Source: Bradyrhizobium sp. CCBAU 51627
Lineage (GTDB): Bacteria; Pseudomonadota; Alphaproteobacteria; Rhizobiales; Xanthobacteraceae
NCBI RefSeq assembly: GCF_028128765.1
Contig: NZ_LBJG01000024.1
Location: 1,488,001 to 1,552,000, forward strand
Direction: 5' to 3'
Length of the DNA: 64,000 nt
The notes beneath the pieces are model-generated. The model did no database searches, was not told the DNA's origin, and was given only the letters and a program-made list of their open reading frames with translations. Positions 53,902 to 64,000 of the stretch are shown in pieces. The position numbers and the translations under genes were made by a program. The first letter of the stretch is position 1, and each line of letters opens with the position of its first letter.

Positions 53902-54330
53902 CTACGACGCTTCCGCCAGTGCCTCTTTCGCGTCCGTCTTGATACGCTCGACCATCGAGCGCAGGCCGTTGGAGCGCTGCGGCGTGAGATGGTCACGGAA
54001 GCCGAACTCGTTGAACACGGAAATCGCGTCGGTTTCGAGGATCTGCTGCGGCGTGCGACCGGAGTAGAGCGCGAGCACGATCGCGACCAGGCCGCGCACG
54101 ATATGTGCGTCGCTGTCGCCGCGATACCTCAGGATCGGAGCGCCACCGTGGCGATCGACCAGCTTCTGGAGCCAGACCTGGCTGACGCAGCCCTGCACCT
54201 TGTTCTCGGCCGAATGCTCTTCCTCGGGCATCGGTTCCAGGGTGCGGCCGAGCTCGATGACGTACCGGTAGCGGTCGTCCCACTCGTCCAGAAGCTCGAA
54301 ATTGTCCCTGATCTCGTCAATCGAAGTCAT
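53902..54330 (-). CDS. sufE: SufE family protein (cysteine desulfuration)
   Basis: 142 residues from the ATG at 54330. Accepts sulfur from SufS for iron-sulfur cluster assembly. Start IRDNFELLDEWDDRYRYVIE and the acceptor cysteine C48 in KVQGCVSQVW are the family signature. Frame continues upstream to 54609 without homology. The DUF5330 gene lies upstream on the same strand. Confidence 0.94.
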   Translation of the reverse strand: MTSIDEIRDNFELLDEWDDRYRYVIELGRTLEPMPEEEHSAENKVQGCVSQVWLQKLVDRHGGAPILRYRGDSDAHIVRGLVAIVLALYSGRTPQQILETDAISVFNEFGFRDHLTPQRSNGLRSMVERIKTDAKEALAEAS

Positions 54331-54400
54331 TGATGGCCCGTGGTTCCAGTTCAGGCCAATATAGGCACGCGAGGCGTCGAAATCGATAGGATCGAGGGCC

Positions 54401-54835
54401 TTAATTCGCCGTCTCCGGCCCGTGCCATTCCAGCGCGAGATCGTCCTGCGTGAGCGTGTCGCGCAGCGCCTCCGATGCTGCGGCCTCGCCATCACCGGCG
54501 ACCGCGATCGAGCCGGTGCGGTCGGGCGCCTTCTTGTCGTTCTTTTCGTTCTTCTCGTTGCTGATCTGATCTTTTTTCTCGTTGATGATCTGGTAGATCT
54601 TGCGCGCACCGTCCTGGGCCCGCTGGCCGATGATGGTCGCGGCCTGTCCGCCGACTTCGCAGGCCGCCGGCTGACGCTTGCAGAACTGGGTCATGTCGGA
54701 GACGGCCGCGGTCGCAGCCTGCACCGCATCGGCAGCGCCGATCTGGGGCAGCTTCTCCGATTCGGGCGTCTTGTCCCGCGGCAGGAGCACCAGCACCAGC
54801 CCGAGCCAGAATGTGATGCGAAGCAGAAAGCGCAT
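54401..54835 (-). CDS. DUF5330-like membrane-anchored protein
   Basis: 144 residues. N-terminal hydrophobic anchor (MRFLLRITFWLGLVLVLLP), then a helical region with two cysteines (TQFCKRQPAACEVGGQAA) and a charged tail. This matches the small DUF5330 family of Hyphomicrobiales. No activity is known. Precedes sufE by 70 bases. Confidence 0.8.
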   Translation of the reverse strand: MRFLLRITFWLGLVLVLLPRDKTPESEKLPQIGAADAVQAATAAVSDMTQFCKRQPAACEVGGQAATIIGQRAQDGARKIYQIINEKKDQISNEKNEKNDKKAPDRTGSIAVAGDGEAAASEALRDTLTQDDLALEWHGPETAN

Positions 54836-55224
54836 CTTGTCGACCTGTATTGTAGATCCCGCGACGGCGATGTCCGCGCGCGTTTGGACCTAGCAACTCT
54901 CGATAAATCGCAAGTCATTGCCTTGAGCTTAATTCGCGGAGAATTTACGCAGAAATCTTCGCGGATAGAGATCTCGTAAATTTTCGATTGACGCGGGCGC
55001 CCGTGGTTGTCCGGCACTGCATCTCCACCAATTCGAAACCATGAGCGCAGCGGCGAAACCCTATGTTCACCATCATCCGATGATGACATCATCAAATCGC
55101 CTAAAAATCTCCGCGACGACACGGTGTCGGCCGGCGGACCGATCCGCCTTAGCACTCGTTTAAGGTCGCTCTGACACGGTGGCTCAACGATAAGGAGGCG
55201 TTCCGGCGCGTCTTCTCGAGACGA
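54836..55224. other. Divergent intergenic region before the histidine kinase
   Basis: 389 bases. It contains AT-rich sequence at 54895-54990, a dyad catcat-ccg-atgatg (55071-55085) and an orphan strong ribosome site AAGGAGG at 55192-55198 that is 27 bases from the nearest usable start of the kinase. No RNA gene is recognised. Confidence 0.5.
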
Positions 55225-57079
<1,855 letters not shown>

Positions 57080-57087
<8 letters not shown>

Positions 57088-57808
57088 AAAGTCTGCCAAC
57101 GACGAAGCTGCTCCGCGCCGCCGCGGCGCCAAGAATGGTGCCAAGAGCGGCGCCAAGGCCGCAGTCGTGGATATCGAGACCGAGCGCAATCTCGTGATGC
57201 GCGTGCTCTTGCACAGCCCCAAGGATACGCTGGCCGGCCTCGTCGCTGCCGCTGCCATCAGCGCCATCGTTGCCAACGCACTGTTCCTGCAGACCGGGCG
57301 GCATCCGGCGCCGATGTTCGGCACCGTGATCAACCTTCCTGCGCCGTCGTCGGTGTCGCTGTCCAATCCCTTGCCGCGTCCGCGTCCCGTCGGCGCCGAC
57401 ACCTCGCCGCTCGAGCCGAAGGCGACCGAGTTTCGCGTCGAGCCGAAAGCGGCCGAGAAGCCGCAGGAGAAGTCCGCCGAGACCACGGCTTCGACGCCGC
57501 GCTCGAGCGACCCCATGACCAATCTGGTGATCAAGTCGACCACGCCGACGCCGCCTGCCGTGGCCGTCGCACGTCCGCCGGCGCCGATCCCGGTGCAACA
57601 GAGCTCGGCGGCGCGTCGGCTCGCCGGCGTGCAGCGCGCGCTGTCCGAATATGGCTACGGCAATTTGAAGATCACGGGCACGATGAGCGGCGAGACCCAG
57701 TCCGCGATCCAGACCTTCGAGCGCCAGCACAAGATGCCTGTCACCGGCCAGGTATCGGATCGCCTGCTGCGCGAGCTTGCCGCCGCGATCGGCCATCCCG
57801 TCGAATAA
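57080..57808 (+). CDS. Membrane-anchored peptidoglycan-binding domain protein
   Basis: 242 residues from a GTG at 57080. Charged cytoplasmic start (about 1-45), one membrane helix at 52-72, a Pro-rich linker with many Pro/Ser/Thr, and a PG_binding_1 domain at about 178-238 (AGVQRALSEYGYGNLKITGT, then QTFERQHKMPVTGQVSDRLL). It should hold a cell-wall-facing position with the binding domain in the periplasm. Overlap with the kinase gene suggests joint action in sensing or controlling the wall; this is inference. Confidence 0.88.
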
Positions 57809-57853
57809 TCGAACGTCTCCTGTCATTGACGCTGATCAATTCTCGGCCCGCAC

Positions 57854-57884
57854 GCCCGCACGGCTGGCACGCAGCCGTGCGGGC
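57854..57884 (+). terminator. Hairpin after the kinase/peptidoglycan-binding operon
   Basis: Perfect 12-base stem gcccgcacggct / agccgtgcgggc with a 7-base loop. Only a short T tract follows. Confidence 0.55.
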
Positions 57885-57960
57885 GCCATTTGCGTGGGAT
57901 CAATGACGGGCGGAACCCCCGGAGAACATGATCATCCATCTCATCAAGAGAGAGGTCGTC

Positions 57961-58170
57961 ATGTTCAAGGTCTCGATTCTCGTGTGGATCATGCTCGGCA
58001 CGGCGCTGGCGGGCGTCAGCCTCATCGTGGTGCTGATGGTGCCGAGCTTTGCCGCCGATGCCATCAGGAACATCCCGTACGCGGTCGCTGTGGGATTTGC
58101 CCTCGCAATGCCATTGTCATACCTCGTTGCGCGCCAGATCGGTGGCGGGCAGGGCGTCGGCAAGGCTTGA
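57961..58170 (+). CDS. Small two-helix membrane protein
   Basis: 69 residues from the ATG at 57961, preceded by AGAGAGAGG. Two hydrophobic helices (about 6-28 and 38-58) and a short charged tail. Length and form match small uncharacterised Bradyrhizobium proteins. The sequence upstream of the ATG is open but shows no membrane or family feature. Confidence 0.7.
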   Translation: MFKVSILVWIMLGTALAGVSLIVVLMVPSFAADAIRNIPYAVAVGFALAMPLSYLVARQIGGGQGVGKA

Positions 58171-58223
58171 CAGTCCCGAGCTGACACTGGCGGTGCACCT
58201 CGCGCTGGCTTATCGTTCGACTC

Positions 58224-58568
58224 ATGCGTTTGAAATCCAACATATGGGTCGCAGCCTATTTGCGCCGGTGCCAGACCGAGGGCGTGTTCGGCGCTGTGCG
58301 CCATCGCGGCGCCGAGGAGGCGGGCGCGGTGTTCATCAAGGTGTCGCTGCTCGACGGCAATGCGATGCTCTACGTGCCGGCGCCGCAGACCTCTTATGAC
58401 GACGGTCGGCCCGTCGATCGCTTCTTTGTGCCGGCGGCGCTGCAGCCGATGCCGGAATCAGCGGTGGAAGAGCGCCTGACCAAGGAGCTTCGCTTCGATC
58501 CGGACGCCTGGATCGTCGAGACCGAAGACCGCGCCGGGCGGCATTTCCTGGAATTGGCGAAGACCTAG
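58224..58568 (+). CDS. DUF1491 family protein
   Basis: 114 residues. MRLKSNIWVAAYLRRCQTEG and the ELRFDPDAWIVETEDRAGRH end are typical of the DUF1491 family of alphaproteobacteria. Cytoplasmic, no known function. It lies 53 bases after the small membrane protein. Confidence 0.88.
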   Translation: MRLKSNIWVAAYLRRCQTEGVFGAVRHRGAEEAGAVFIKVSLLDGNAMLYVPAPQTSYDDGRPVDRFFVPAALQPMPESAVEERLTKELRFDPDAWIVETEDRAGRHFLELAKT

Positions 58569-58573
58569 CCCCA

Positions 58574-58659
58574 CCGGCATTGCGAGCGCAGCGAAGCAAT
58601 CCAGATGCTTCCCATGGAAAGATGGATTGCTTCGTCGCAAGAGCTCCTCGCAATGACGG
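58574..58659. repeat. Intergenic repeat (cattgcgagcgtagcgaagcaatcc family)
   Basis: ggcattgcgagcgcagcgaa, caatcca ... tggattgcttcg, ctcctcgcaatgacgg. Same arrangement as the element at 49276. Lies between the convergent DUF1491 and DUF2336 genes. Confidence 0.8.
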
Positions 58660-58712
58660 GCTTGGGACGAACCGCGCGTCTCAGACCCAGTCAACGCTTG
58701 AGCGCCGGCAAA

Positions 58713-59678
58713 TCAGCGTTCCGACGATCCGCCGCTGTTCGTGCGCACGGCCGGACTCGAGCCGGGCTGAACACTCGGCCGCGACGGGCTTGCGCTCGCG
58801 CGTGCGCGCTGGCGTTCGTTGTCATGCAGGGCAGGCTGGTACTTGCCGCGCGTGACGGCGAGCGTCGAGCTGCGCCAGGCGGCGAGCATCACCAGCGCGG
58901 AGCGTTCGCTGAGACGGTCATAGAGCCGTGACAGGCGGTAGACCTCGTTCACGGACGTGCCGATCGCGGGCTTGAAGAACAACAGGATGCGCTGGAAGTT
59001 CGGGCTCGGCATGTCGAGCGCGCGTGCGGCAACCGCAAGCGCCTCGCCGCCGGCATCGTCGACGATCTCTGCCGCGACGCGCGAGGGTAGGATCAGGGTA
59101 TCGCCGAGCTCGTAGGCGAAGCTGTCGACATCGCCGGCGATCGCCGCCATTTCCAGGACCTGGATCGCGCGCTTGGCGTGCACGGTCGGAATCCGCGGCG
59201 CGGCCTTCAGCGGCGTCTGCGCCAGATTGTGCAGGATGAGTGCGCGCTGGTTCGCATCGGCGCGGAAGAACATGTCGTGGATCTCGGCCGCCTCTTTCGG
59301 CGGCATCGCCATGCTGACGGCCATGCGCTGCTCGGCCTCGGCCGGCGAGGGGGCAGGCGCAGGACGCGGGATTTCGCGCGCGAGCGGAACCCTGCGGCCT
59401 TCCTGCGCGGCGACCAACCCGAGCTTCTGGAGAACCGGGACCGGCGTCTGCGGATAGATCGCAAGCTTCGCCTTGACGGAGCCGCGCGTCGCATCGTCGA
59501 CCTGGTCTATCAGCCGCGTCGCGAGCTCGACGAATTGCCGCTGCTCGTCCTCGCTATGGGTGCTGGTCTGGACATACAGGTCGGTCAACACGCGCAGCAG
59601 GGTAGGGCGAACATCGACACCCTCGCGACGGGAGAGGGTCATCAGCCCGTCGAATCCGGGAAACAACGACTTGGTCAT
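58713..59678 (-). CDS. DUF2336 domain-containing protein (second copy)
   Basis: 321 residues. LRVLTDLYVQTSTHSEDEQR and FVELATRLIDQVDDATRGSV correspond to the N-terminal DUF2336 repeats, as in 23080-24180, but overall similarity is low. C-terminal end is basic and Ser/Arg-rich. Divergent from the small gene at 59930, with a CtrA-like site between. No enzyme motif. Confidence 0.85.
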   Translation of the reverse strand: MTKSLFPGFDGLMTLSRREGVDVRPTLLRVLTDLYVQTSTHSEDEQRQFVELATRLIDQVDDATRGSVKAKLAIYPQTPVPVLQKLGLVAAQEGRRVPLAREIPRPAPAPSPAEAEQRMAVSMAMPPKEAAEIHDMFFRADANQRALILHNLAQTPLKAAPRIPTVHAKRAIQVLEMAAIAGDVDSFAYELGDTLILPSRVAAEIVDDAGGEALAVAARALDMPSPNFQRILLFFKPAIGTSVNEVYRLSRLYDRLSERSALVMLAAWRSSTLAVTRGKYQPALHDNERQRARASASPSRPSVQPGSSPAVRTNSGGSSER

Positions 59679-59844
59679 GGAGGCGTACGCAACTCGGAAG
59701 AACTGTTCCCCAAGCTTATCAAGGGGTCCTTTAAAGGCTCCTTAAGGAAAACGAACTGTGAAGCAGACCCGCGCATTTCGACCGTTTTCGTCTCGCTGCG
59801 GGACGGCTTGAATTGGCCCGTGCGGCTACGGTCCAAACGCCGCG

Positions 59845-59859
59845 TTTACATCCCGTTAA
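59845..59859. promoter_or_regulatory. CtrA-like binding site, TTTA-N7-TTAA
   Basis: TTTA at 59845-59848 and TTAA at 59856-59859 with seven bases between; one mismatch from the TTAA-N7-TTAA consensus of CtrA, and it continues as TTAACCAT, the known half-site. Between divergent genes of DUF2336 and a small protein. Confidence 0.5.
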
Positions 59860-59929
59860 CCATAAACTGATCCTAATGATCTCCATGTTGCAGCGGCGCT
59901 TCGGTTGCGCGGCAATTGAGAGAGCTGAC

Positions 59930-60118
59930 ATGGGGACCATCATCGAATTTCCGGCCGGTCGCCGGGTGGGCTCGTCGGGGGATGTCACACCGCGCGCGGA
60001 CATAGGGACGATTTTGATTCTCCCCGTCATCCGTATCGAGCGCGAAGCGGACGAAACCAGCGGCGACCGTGGACCGGAGCAGGGCACCGCGCCGGGGCGC
60101 CGTCGTCGACGCCGCTAG
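59930..60118 (+). CDS. Small protein of unknown function (MGTIIEFPAG-type)
   Basis: 62 residues from the ATG at 59930, preceded by AGAGAG. N-terminal MGTIIEFPAGRRVG is followed by a hydrophobic strand (IGTILILPVIRIE) and a very basic end (GRRRRRR). Short proteins with this start occur in Bradyrhizobium, but I know no role. The lipoprotein gene begins 16 bases after its stop. Confidence 0.65.
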   Translation: MGTIIEFPAGRRVGSSGDVTPRADIGTILILPVIRIEREADETSGDRGPEQGTAPGRRRRRR

Positions 60119-60134
60119 CTTTGCGGCTTTTGCA

Positions 60135-60896
60135 ATGCCGGACTCCATCCGCCAGATCCGCCGCGTCGTATCGGCCATCCTGCTCGCAGCCGGGGGCGCG
60201 TCGCTCGCCGCCTGTAGCGGCGGCGATTTCGGCCGAACCCGCGCCGACATGCGCAGCGACGACATGCATCGCTGGCTCGGCGCCGAAGTCACCGGCAGTC
60301 TCGGCCTGCCCCCCTCTCAATTCCAGCTCACTGACGAAGAGCGCCAGCTTCGCGACCTCGCCTATCCCATGATCGAGCCGCCGCTGTCGCGGCCGGCCTG
60401 GAAGAGCGTGTTCGGCGATTACAAGGCGATCCCCTCGCCCTGGCGCCAGAAGATCGTGTTCGACCGTACCATGTACGGCCGTACCCTGATCGACGAGCCG
60501 CACCGCTCGCACGCCTCGCGCTATGCGCAGCTGATCGAGGATGTGCGCAACGACATCACCCGCTTCGAGCCGTTCTTCGCCAGCGCCATCCGCGTCATCG
60601 ATCTCGACAGGAAGCGCGAGGCCAGCATGGCGCGCGTCTCCGCGCTGTCGCCGCAGGAGAGGACGGATGCGGTCGAACGCATGCGGGAGAATTCGCTGAT
60701 CATCCAGTGGGTGCAGCTGTCCCTCGAGCAGCGCGTCTCGTCCTATCGCTGGGCGCTGGAGCGGCTGGTAATCCAGGCCCCCGACGGCATGGCCGCCGAT
60801 GCCGACCGCCTGATCGGCGAGCTCGCGGCGCAGACCGCCAATCCGCCGGTCCAGTCGCTTCCGGCCTATGGCCGCGCAGTCGTCTCGAAGGGTTGA
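60135..60896 (+). CDS. Putative lipoprotein of unknown function
   Basis: 253 residues from the ATG at 60135. Signal peptide with lipobox LAAC, C27 as the lipid-modified residue. The mature part is helical and starts SGGDFGRTRADMRSDDMHRW, with conserved-looking RPAWKSVFGDYKAIPSPWRQ. No catalytic motif. Probably anchored in an envelope membrane. Follows the small gene in the same direction. Confidence 0.8.
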   Translation: MPDSIRQIRRVVSAILLAAGGASLAACSGGDFGRTRADMRSDDMHRWLGAEVTGSLGLPPSQFQLTDEERQLRDLAYPMIEPPLSRPAWKSVFGDYKAIPSPWRQKIVFDRTMYGRTLIDEPHRSHASRYAQLIEDVRNDITRFEPFFASAIRVIDLDRKREASMARVSALSPQERTDAVERMRENSLIIQWVQLSLEQRVSSYRWALERLVIQAPDGMAADADRLIGELAAQTANPPVQSLPAYGRAVVSKG

Positions 60897-60945
60897 GCAC
60901 GGTCCGAGAAGTGCCGATGCGGTTTCCCGGCAAGATCGTGCTCGA

Positions 60946-61806
60946 TCAGGAGTTTTGCGAACGAGTCGGCTGCCTGGTGCGCTCGGGCTTGCGGCGCTGC
61001 TTCCGCAGCTTCCCGACAAAGTCCTTCAATGCGTCCGCGAGGGGCATTGATGCGCGGTAAGCCAACCCGACCTCGCGTCTGACCTTCACATCGATCTCCC
61101 TGACAGCGACGTCAGGGTGGCCCTTCGCCACGCCCTCCGGGACGATGGCGACGCCGACGCCCGCCGCCACCAGCGCCATCGCCCAATCCTCCGACTGCGC
61201 GATCGCGGCAGGTTGGCGCCGCGGGGCAGCGCGGCCGAAAAACGCGCTCTGCTCGCAATGGCAGCGGTCGATCATGGCCACGTCGGCGAGGTCGGTGGCG
61301 CGGATCTTCTCCTTCAGCGTCAGCGGATGCGATGGCGGCAGCGCCGCGACATAGCGCTCGCTCCAGAACGGGACGAAATGCTCATCATCCCTCAGCATGC
61401 TCTTCGAGACGATCCGTGCATCCGCGCGGGCATCGCTGCTGACGAGCCGGAGCGCGATGTCGCTGCGTGCCGTCAGCGGCTTCAGCAGCGCGATCGTCCG
61501 GGGTACGTCGAGCGTGCGCATCAGGCCGAGGGTCAGCGTGACCTTCGTGCTGGGCTTGCGAAACAGGCTGCGCGCCGCATCGGCCTCGTCGATGATGCGG
61601 CGTGCCAGCGCATGAAACTGCTCGGCCGAGGCGGTGGGTGCGACGCCCTTCTTGTGCCGGATGAACAGCGTGGTGCCGAGCTCGGCCTCCAGATTGGTGA
61701 TCGCGGCCGAGATCGACGGCTGCGACACGAAGCAAGTGCGCGCCGCAGCCGTGAGGTTGCGTTCGCGATAGACGGCGGCAAAATAGCGAAGCTCGCGGAT
61801 GTCCAT
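60946..61806 (-). CDS. LysR family transcriptional regulator
   Basis: 286 residues from the ATG at 61806; a GTG at 61812 would add two residues. N-terminal helix-turn-helix (MDIRELRYFAAVYRERNLTA, then SQPSISAAITNLEAELGTTL) and C-terminal periplasmic-binding-like effector domain. Divergent from a metallo-beta-lactamase pseudogene, whose intact form it probably once controlled. The intergenic region has two dyads (61803-61852). Effector unknown. Confidence 0.92.
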   Translation of the reverse strand: MDIRELRYFAAVYRERNLTAAARTCFVSQPSISAAITNLEAELGTTLFIRHKKGVAPTASAEQFHALARRIIDEADAARSLFRKPSTKVTLTLGLMRTLDVPRTIALLKPLTARSDIALRLVSSDARADARIVSKSMLRDDEHFVPFWSERYVAALPPSHPLTLKEKIRATDLADVAMIDRCHCEQSAFFGRAAPRRQPAAIAQSEDWAMALVAAGVGVAIVPEGVAKGHPDVAVREIDVKVRREVGLAYRASMPLADALKDFVGKLRKQRRKPERTRQPTRSQNS

Positions 61807-61852
61807 AGGCACAACCTAGAGATATTATCAATATTCGATATTTTACCTATGG
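61803..61852. promoter_or_regulatory. Nested inverted repeats between LysR gene and pseudogene
   Basis: Outer ccatagg (61803-61809) / cctatgg (61846-61852) and inner TATC-N7-GATA (61826-61840) lie in a short AT-rich stretch. This is the usual place for a LysR operator, though the outer arm overlaps the lysR start. Confidence 0.5.
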
Positions 61853-61900
61853 ATGGGGGGATGACAAGAACGGCCCGTTCACAACAGGCGAGCGTCATCC

Positions 61901-62306
61901 ATGAAAATCCGTCATCTCAACACCGAATTGGACATTCTATAGCGAGGCAGGCGAGGATTGGTTCGGCTTCAAGGGCGTACGCGCGCTGGGCGACAAGGAT
62001 GCCGACATCCTGATGATTCCCCTCGCCGGGCATACGCTCGGCCATTGCGGCATCGCGGTTCGCTCGGGCGACAAATGGCTGCTGCATGCCGGCGACAGCT
62101 ATTTCCATCACGCCCAGCTCGATGCGTCACCCCGTCCCCCGCTGGTGCTCCGCTATTTCCAGCGTAAGGTCGATATGGACCGCAACGCCCGCATCGCCAA
62201 TCAGGCGCGCTTACGCGAGTTGAAGCTGAACCATGGGGAACGTGTGACGATTTTCAACAGCCACGATCCCGTGGATTACGAGAACTGCCGGTGCGGGGCG
62301 CATTAG
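61901..62306 (+). pseudogene. Metallo-beta-lactamase fold hydrolase, broken by internal deletion and frame change
   Basis: The ATG at 61901 gives MKIRHLNTELDIL and a stop at 61940-61942. From 61923 another frame reads NWTFYSEAGEDWFGFKG and runs on to a stop at 62304-62306, encoding the C-terminal third of an MBL-fold protein, with LAGHTLGHCGIAV and LLHAGDSYFHHAQL, both typical metal-binding motifs. The conserved middle, including the HxHxDH motif, is missing, so about 400 bases appear deleted. The remaining parts are out of frame. Not functional as a hydrolase. Confidence 0.8.
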
Positions 62307-62353
62307 CGCGTCTGGGGCGGCATCGGCCGCTACCAGCGTGGCCAGGCGAGCCT

Positions 62354-62779
62354 CTACTTGGCCGGGATGAAGCGGAGCGTGCCGGCTTGGCGCGTCGGTT
62401 GGCCGGTGTCGTTGGTGTGATTGACGCCGTCCATGACGGGCACCTCAGCGAAATCGAACGGGCTCATTCCGTCGAGGCACGCGACGTTGACGGCATAGAG
62501 CGTTGTGTCGGAGCGCCGCTGGTGATGCGTGTAGATGCCGCAACGAGAGCAGAAGAAGTGCTGTGCCGTGCCGGTGTGGAAGCGATAGCTCGTCAGCGCG
62601 TCCTCGCCTTGCAGGAACCTGATCCCGCCCATCTTCGCCATGACCATGACGGCGCCGCGCATGCGGCAGTAAGAACAGGTGCAGCGGCGGATCGACTTGA
62701 AGCCGTCGCTCAGCGTCACCTCGAAATGCACAGCGCCACAGTGGCATTGACCGGTCAGATTAGTCGTGTCGTCCACCAT
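62354..62779 (-). CDS. GFA family zinc protein (second copy)
   Basis: 141 residues from the ATG at 62779. GQCHCGAVHFEV, RCTCSYCRMRGAVM and FFCSRCGIYTHH supply the zinc cysteines of the Gfa/CENP-V fold. Function of such members is unknown. The ATC-hydrolase gene lies upstream by 59 bases and ends in the same direction. Different enough from the copy at 39203 to be a separate branch. Confidence 0.9.
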   Translation of the reverse strand: MVDDTTNLTGQCHCGAVHFEVTLSDGFKSIRRCTCSYCRMRGAVMVMAKMGGIRFLQGEDALTSYRFHTGTAQHFFCSRCGIYTHHQRRSDTTLYAVNVACLDGMSPFDFAEVPVMDGVNHTNDTGQPTRQAGTLRFIPAK

Positions 62780-62838
62780 GTTGCTGCGCTCCCGACTGAA
62801 CCTCGAACCGGTCTTGGTGGGCGCGCAGCGGCGCGAAG

Positions 62839-63531
62839 TCAACCGTCACGCTGCAATCGTGAGAAGCGGAAATTGCAGTGACTGGCGCCGCCAGCCAGCG
62901 TCTGCGTCCGTTCCAGGCGGATGCCGCGGGCTGCATAGGCGTCGAAATCAAGCCCGCAAATGTTGGGCAGGATCTCCTTGTCGCCGTGGCGGCCGGCGAG
63001 TTTGCAGAAGCCGCAGGCCTTGTAATTGATGCCGAATTCAAAGCTATCGCCCGTATCGGGCTCGACGAAATCGTAGACGAAATCGTCGGGAAATTCGGCC
63101 TGATGGCTCTCCGTCGTGCTCCTTGCCGCCTGCTCGCGCAGCAAGGCCTGGTTCTCCGGCGACATGAACTGGCGCCCGGCGACGAGACGGTCCGCCTCGG
63201 GCTCGGTCAGCAGCTGCGCCTTGTAGATCTGCCGCTCGATCTCGCCAATCACGGGCACCGGCACGCCATGCCGCTGCAGCACGCGGCTGATGGCCATAAA
63301 GCCGGTGAGGCGCATGAAGAAATCGCTCATGCGGCTCGCGTCGCCGCCGACATAGGGCATCTGGGTGAGCACGATCTCGAGTTCGTCCATCACCTCCCGC
63401 CTGATGCCGTCGATGTCGGACAGATGCGCGCGCTCGCGCAACAGCGCCTCGGCAAGGTCGAGCCGATGGCGCATCGCCGCCTCCATGGCGCTGCGATGCT
63501 GCTGGTAGAACGGGTGGATGATGTCAGTCAT
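62839..63531 (-). CDS. L-2-amino-thiazoline-4-carboxylic acid (ATC) hydrolase-like protein
   Basis: 230 residues. N-terminal helical region, C-terminal domain of the ATC hydrolase family with DTGDSFEFGINYKACGFCKL and a final GASHCNFRFSRL. The family name comes from a Pseudomonas enzyme that opens 2-amino-thiazoline-4-carboxylate to N-carbamoylcysteine; most members have no tested substrate. RidA-type gene upstream by 46 bases, so RidA, this gene and GFA may form one transcript. Confidence 0.85.
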   Translation of the reverse strand: MTDIIHPFYQQHRSAMEAAMRHRLDLAEALLRERAHLSDIDGIRREVMDELEIVLTQMPYVGGDASRMSDFFMRLTGFMAISRVLQRHGVPVPVIGEIERQIYKAQLLTEPEADRLVAGRQFMSPENQALLREQAARSTTESHQAEFPDDFVYDFVEPDTGDSFEFGINYKACGFCKLAGRHGDKEILPNICGLDFDAYAARGIRLERTQTLAGGASHCNFRFSRLQRDG

Positions 63532-63577
63532 TGGACCCTCGCGTCATTGCCTCATGGCAGAGTAGGTGAAGCGCGTC

Positions 63578-63970
63578 TCATTCTGCGGCGATCGCCTCAA
63601 TCTCCAGCAGCCATTTGCTGTCGACGGTTTCGGCGATCATGACCGTCAGCGCGGGCCGATGATCCCCGAGCATCCTGCGACGAACGGTGCGGTTGGCCAC
63701 GACTTGACAGCGGTCGGTCAGGAACGTGGTGACCTTGACGAGGTGAGCGACGCCGAGACCTGTCGCGGCAAGCACCTCCATGACGTTGCGCCAGGCCTGC
63801 TCGCATTGCGCCTCGAATCCTTCGGGCACGCTGCCGTCTGATCTCTCAGGCACCTGGCCGCTGATGAACAGCAGACGGCGATGCTGGGTCAACTCCAGGC
63901 CCAGGCTGTAACCGCCGGCGGGAGGGGGCACCGTTGCGGGATTGTGGCCGACGATGTGAGCTGCGGTCAT
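63578..63970 (-). CDS. RidA family protein
   Basis: 130 residues. Reactive imine/enamine deaminase family (YjgF/YER057c/UK114). The key arginine R105 (HRPALTV) and E123 (LLEIEAIAA) are present, the pair that defines active RidA. NPATVPPPAGGYSLGLELTQ at the start is typical. Probably the first gene of the small operon with the ATC-hydrolase-like and GFA genes; the substrate may be an enamine from their pathway, an inference from the order only. Confidence 0.92.
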   Translation of the reverse strand: MTAAHIVGHNPATVPPPAGGYSLGLELTQHRRLLFISGQVPERSDGSVPEGFEAQCEQAWRNVMEVLAATGLGVAHLVKVTTFLTDRCQVVANRTVRRRMLGDHRPALTVMIAETVDSKWLLEIEAIAAE

Positions 63971-64000
63971 GACGTGTCTCCGGATTGCTGGCCGACCGTA

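Overview
The window is high-GC chromosomal DNA from an alphaproteobacterium, most likely Bradyrhizobium or a close relative (Nitrobacteraceae, Hyphomicrobiales). Grounds: a LexA box of the alphaproteobacterial GAAC-N7-GAAC type; a general-stress (EcfG-type) promoter; a MucR/Ros regulator; two DUF2336 proteins; a neighbouring pair resembling TIGR03808/TIGR03809, which I know mainly from this family; and several families of palindromic intergenic repeats typical of Bradyrhizobium genomes. I see no rRNA, tRNA, CRISPR array, transposase, prophage or replication origin. The taxonomic call rests on recognition, not on a search.

Left part (1-20.8 kb): a PiT phosphate transporter cut by the window edge; an SOS locus in which a UdgX-type uracil-DNA protein and its partner radical SAM protein diverge from the imuA-imuB-dnaE2 translesion cassette across a promoter carrying a LexA box; an SDR, a CoA transferase and a heavy-metal-type RND pump; an amidohydrolase, a P-loop kinase-like protein, a TolC-family outer-membrane protein and an enoyl-CoA hydratase.

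Middle part (20.9-33.8 kb): two ECF sigma modules (sigma with an NrsF-type anti-sigma; sigma with a zinc-less anti-sigma and a secreted subtilase), separated by a DUF2336 protein and a membrane diguanylate cyclase; then the TIGR03808/TIGR03809 pair, pyroglutamyl peptidase, and a haloalkane dehalogenase divergent from a CGNR zinc-finger regulator with a palindromic operator over the dehalogenase promoter.

From 44.4 kb back to 33.9 kb the minus strand carries a long codirectional series: a DUF4332 protein, folP-folB-folK, both methylmalonyl-CoA mutase subunits with a GFA-family gene between them, an RsiV/DUF3298-like protein, a Bug-type binding protein and the mutase chaperone meaB. Mutase and MeaB act together in propionate/methylmalonyl-CoA metabolism.

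Right part (44.7-64 kb): a HerA-like ATPase, two membrane glycosyltransferases (GT87 and GT39), an M20 peptidase, a class II aldolase, an EcfG-promoter-driven membrane protein, mucR, sufE, a hybrid membrane/PAS histidine kinase, a peptidoglycan-binding protein, small conserved proteins, a second DUF2336 protein, a LysR regulator next to a metallo-beta-lactamase pseudogene, and a RidA/ATC-hydrolase/GFA group.

Most notable: a 103-bp palindromic repeat lies in frame inside dnaE2; the LexA-controlled intergenic region links UdgX/radical SAM with the mutasome; the anti-sigma factor beside the subtilase ends in a domain that looks like a protease propeptide; and the dehalogenase promoter is covered by a 29-bp inverted repeat.
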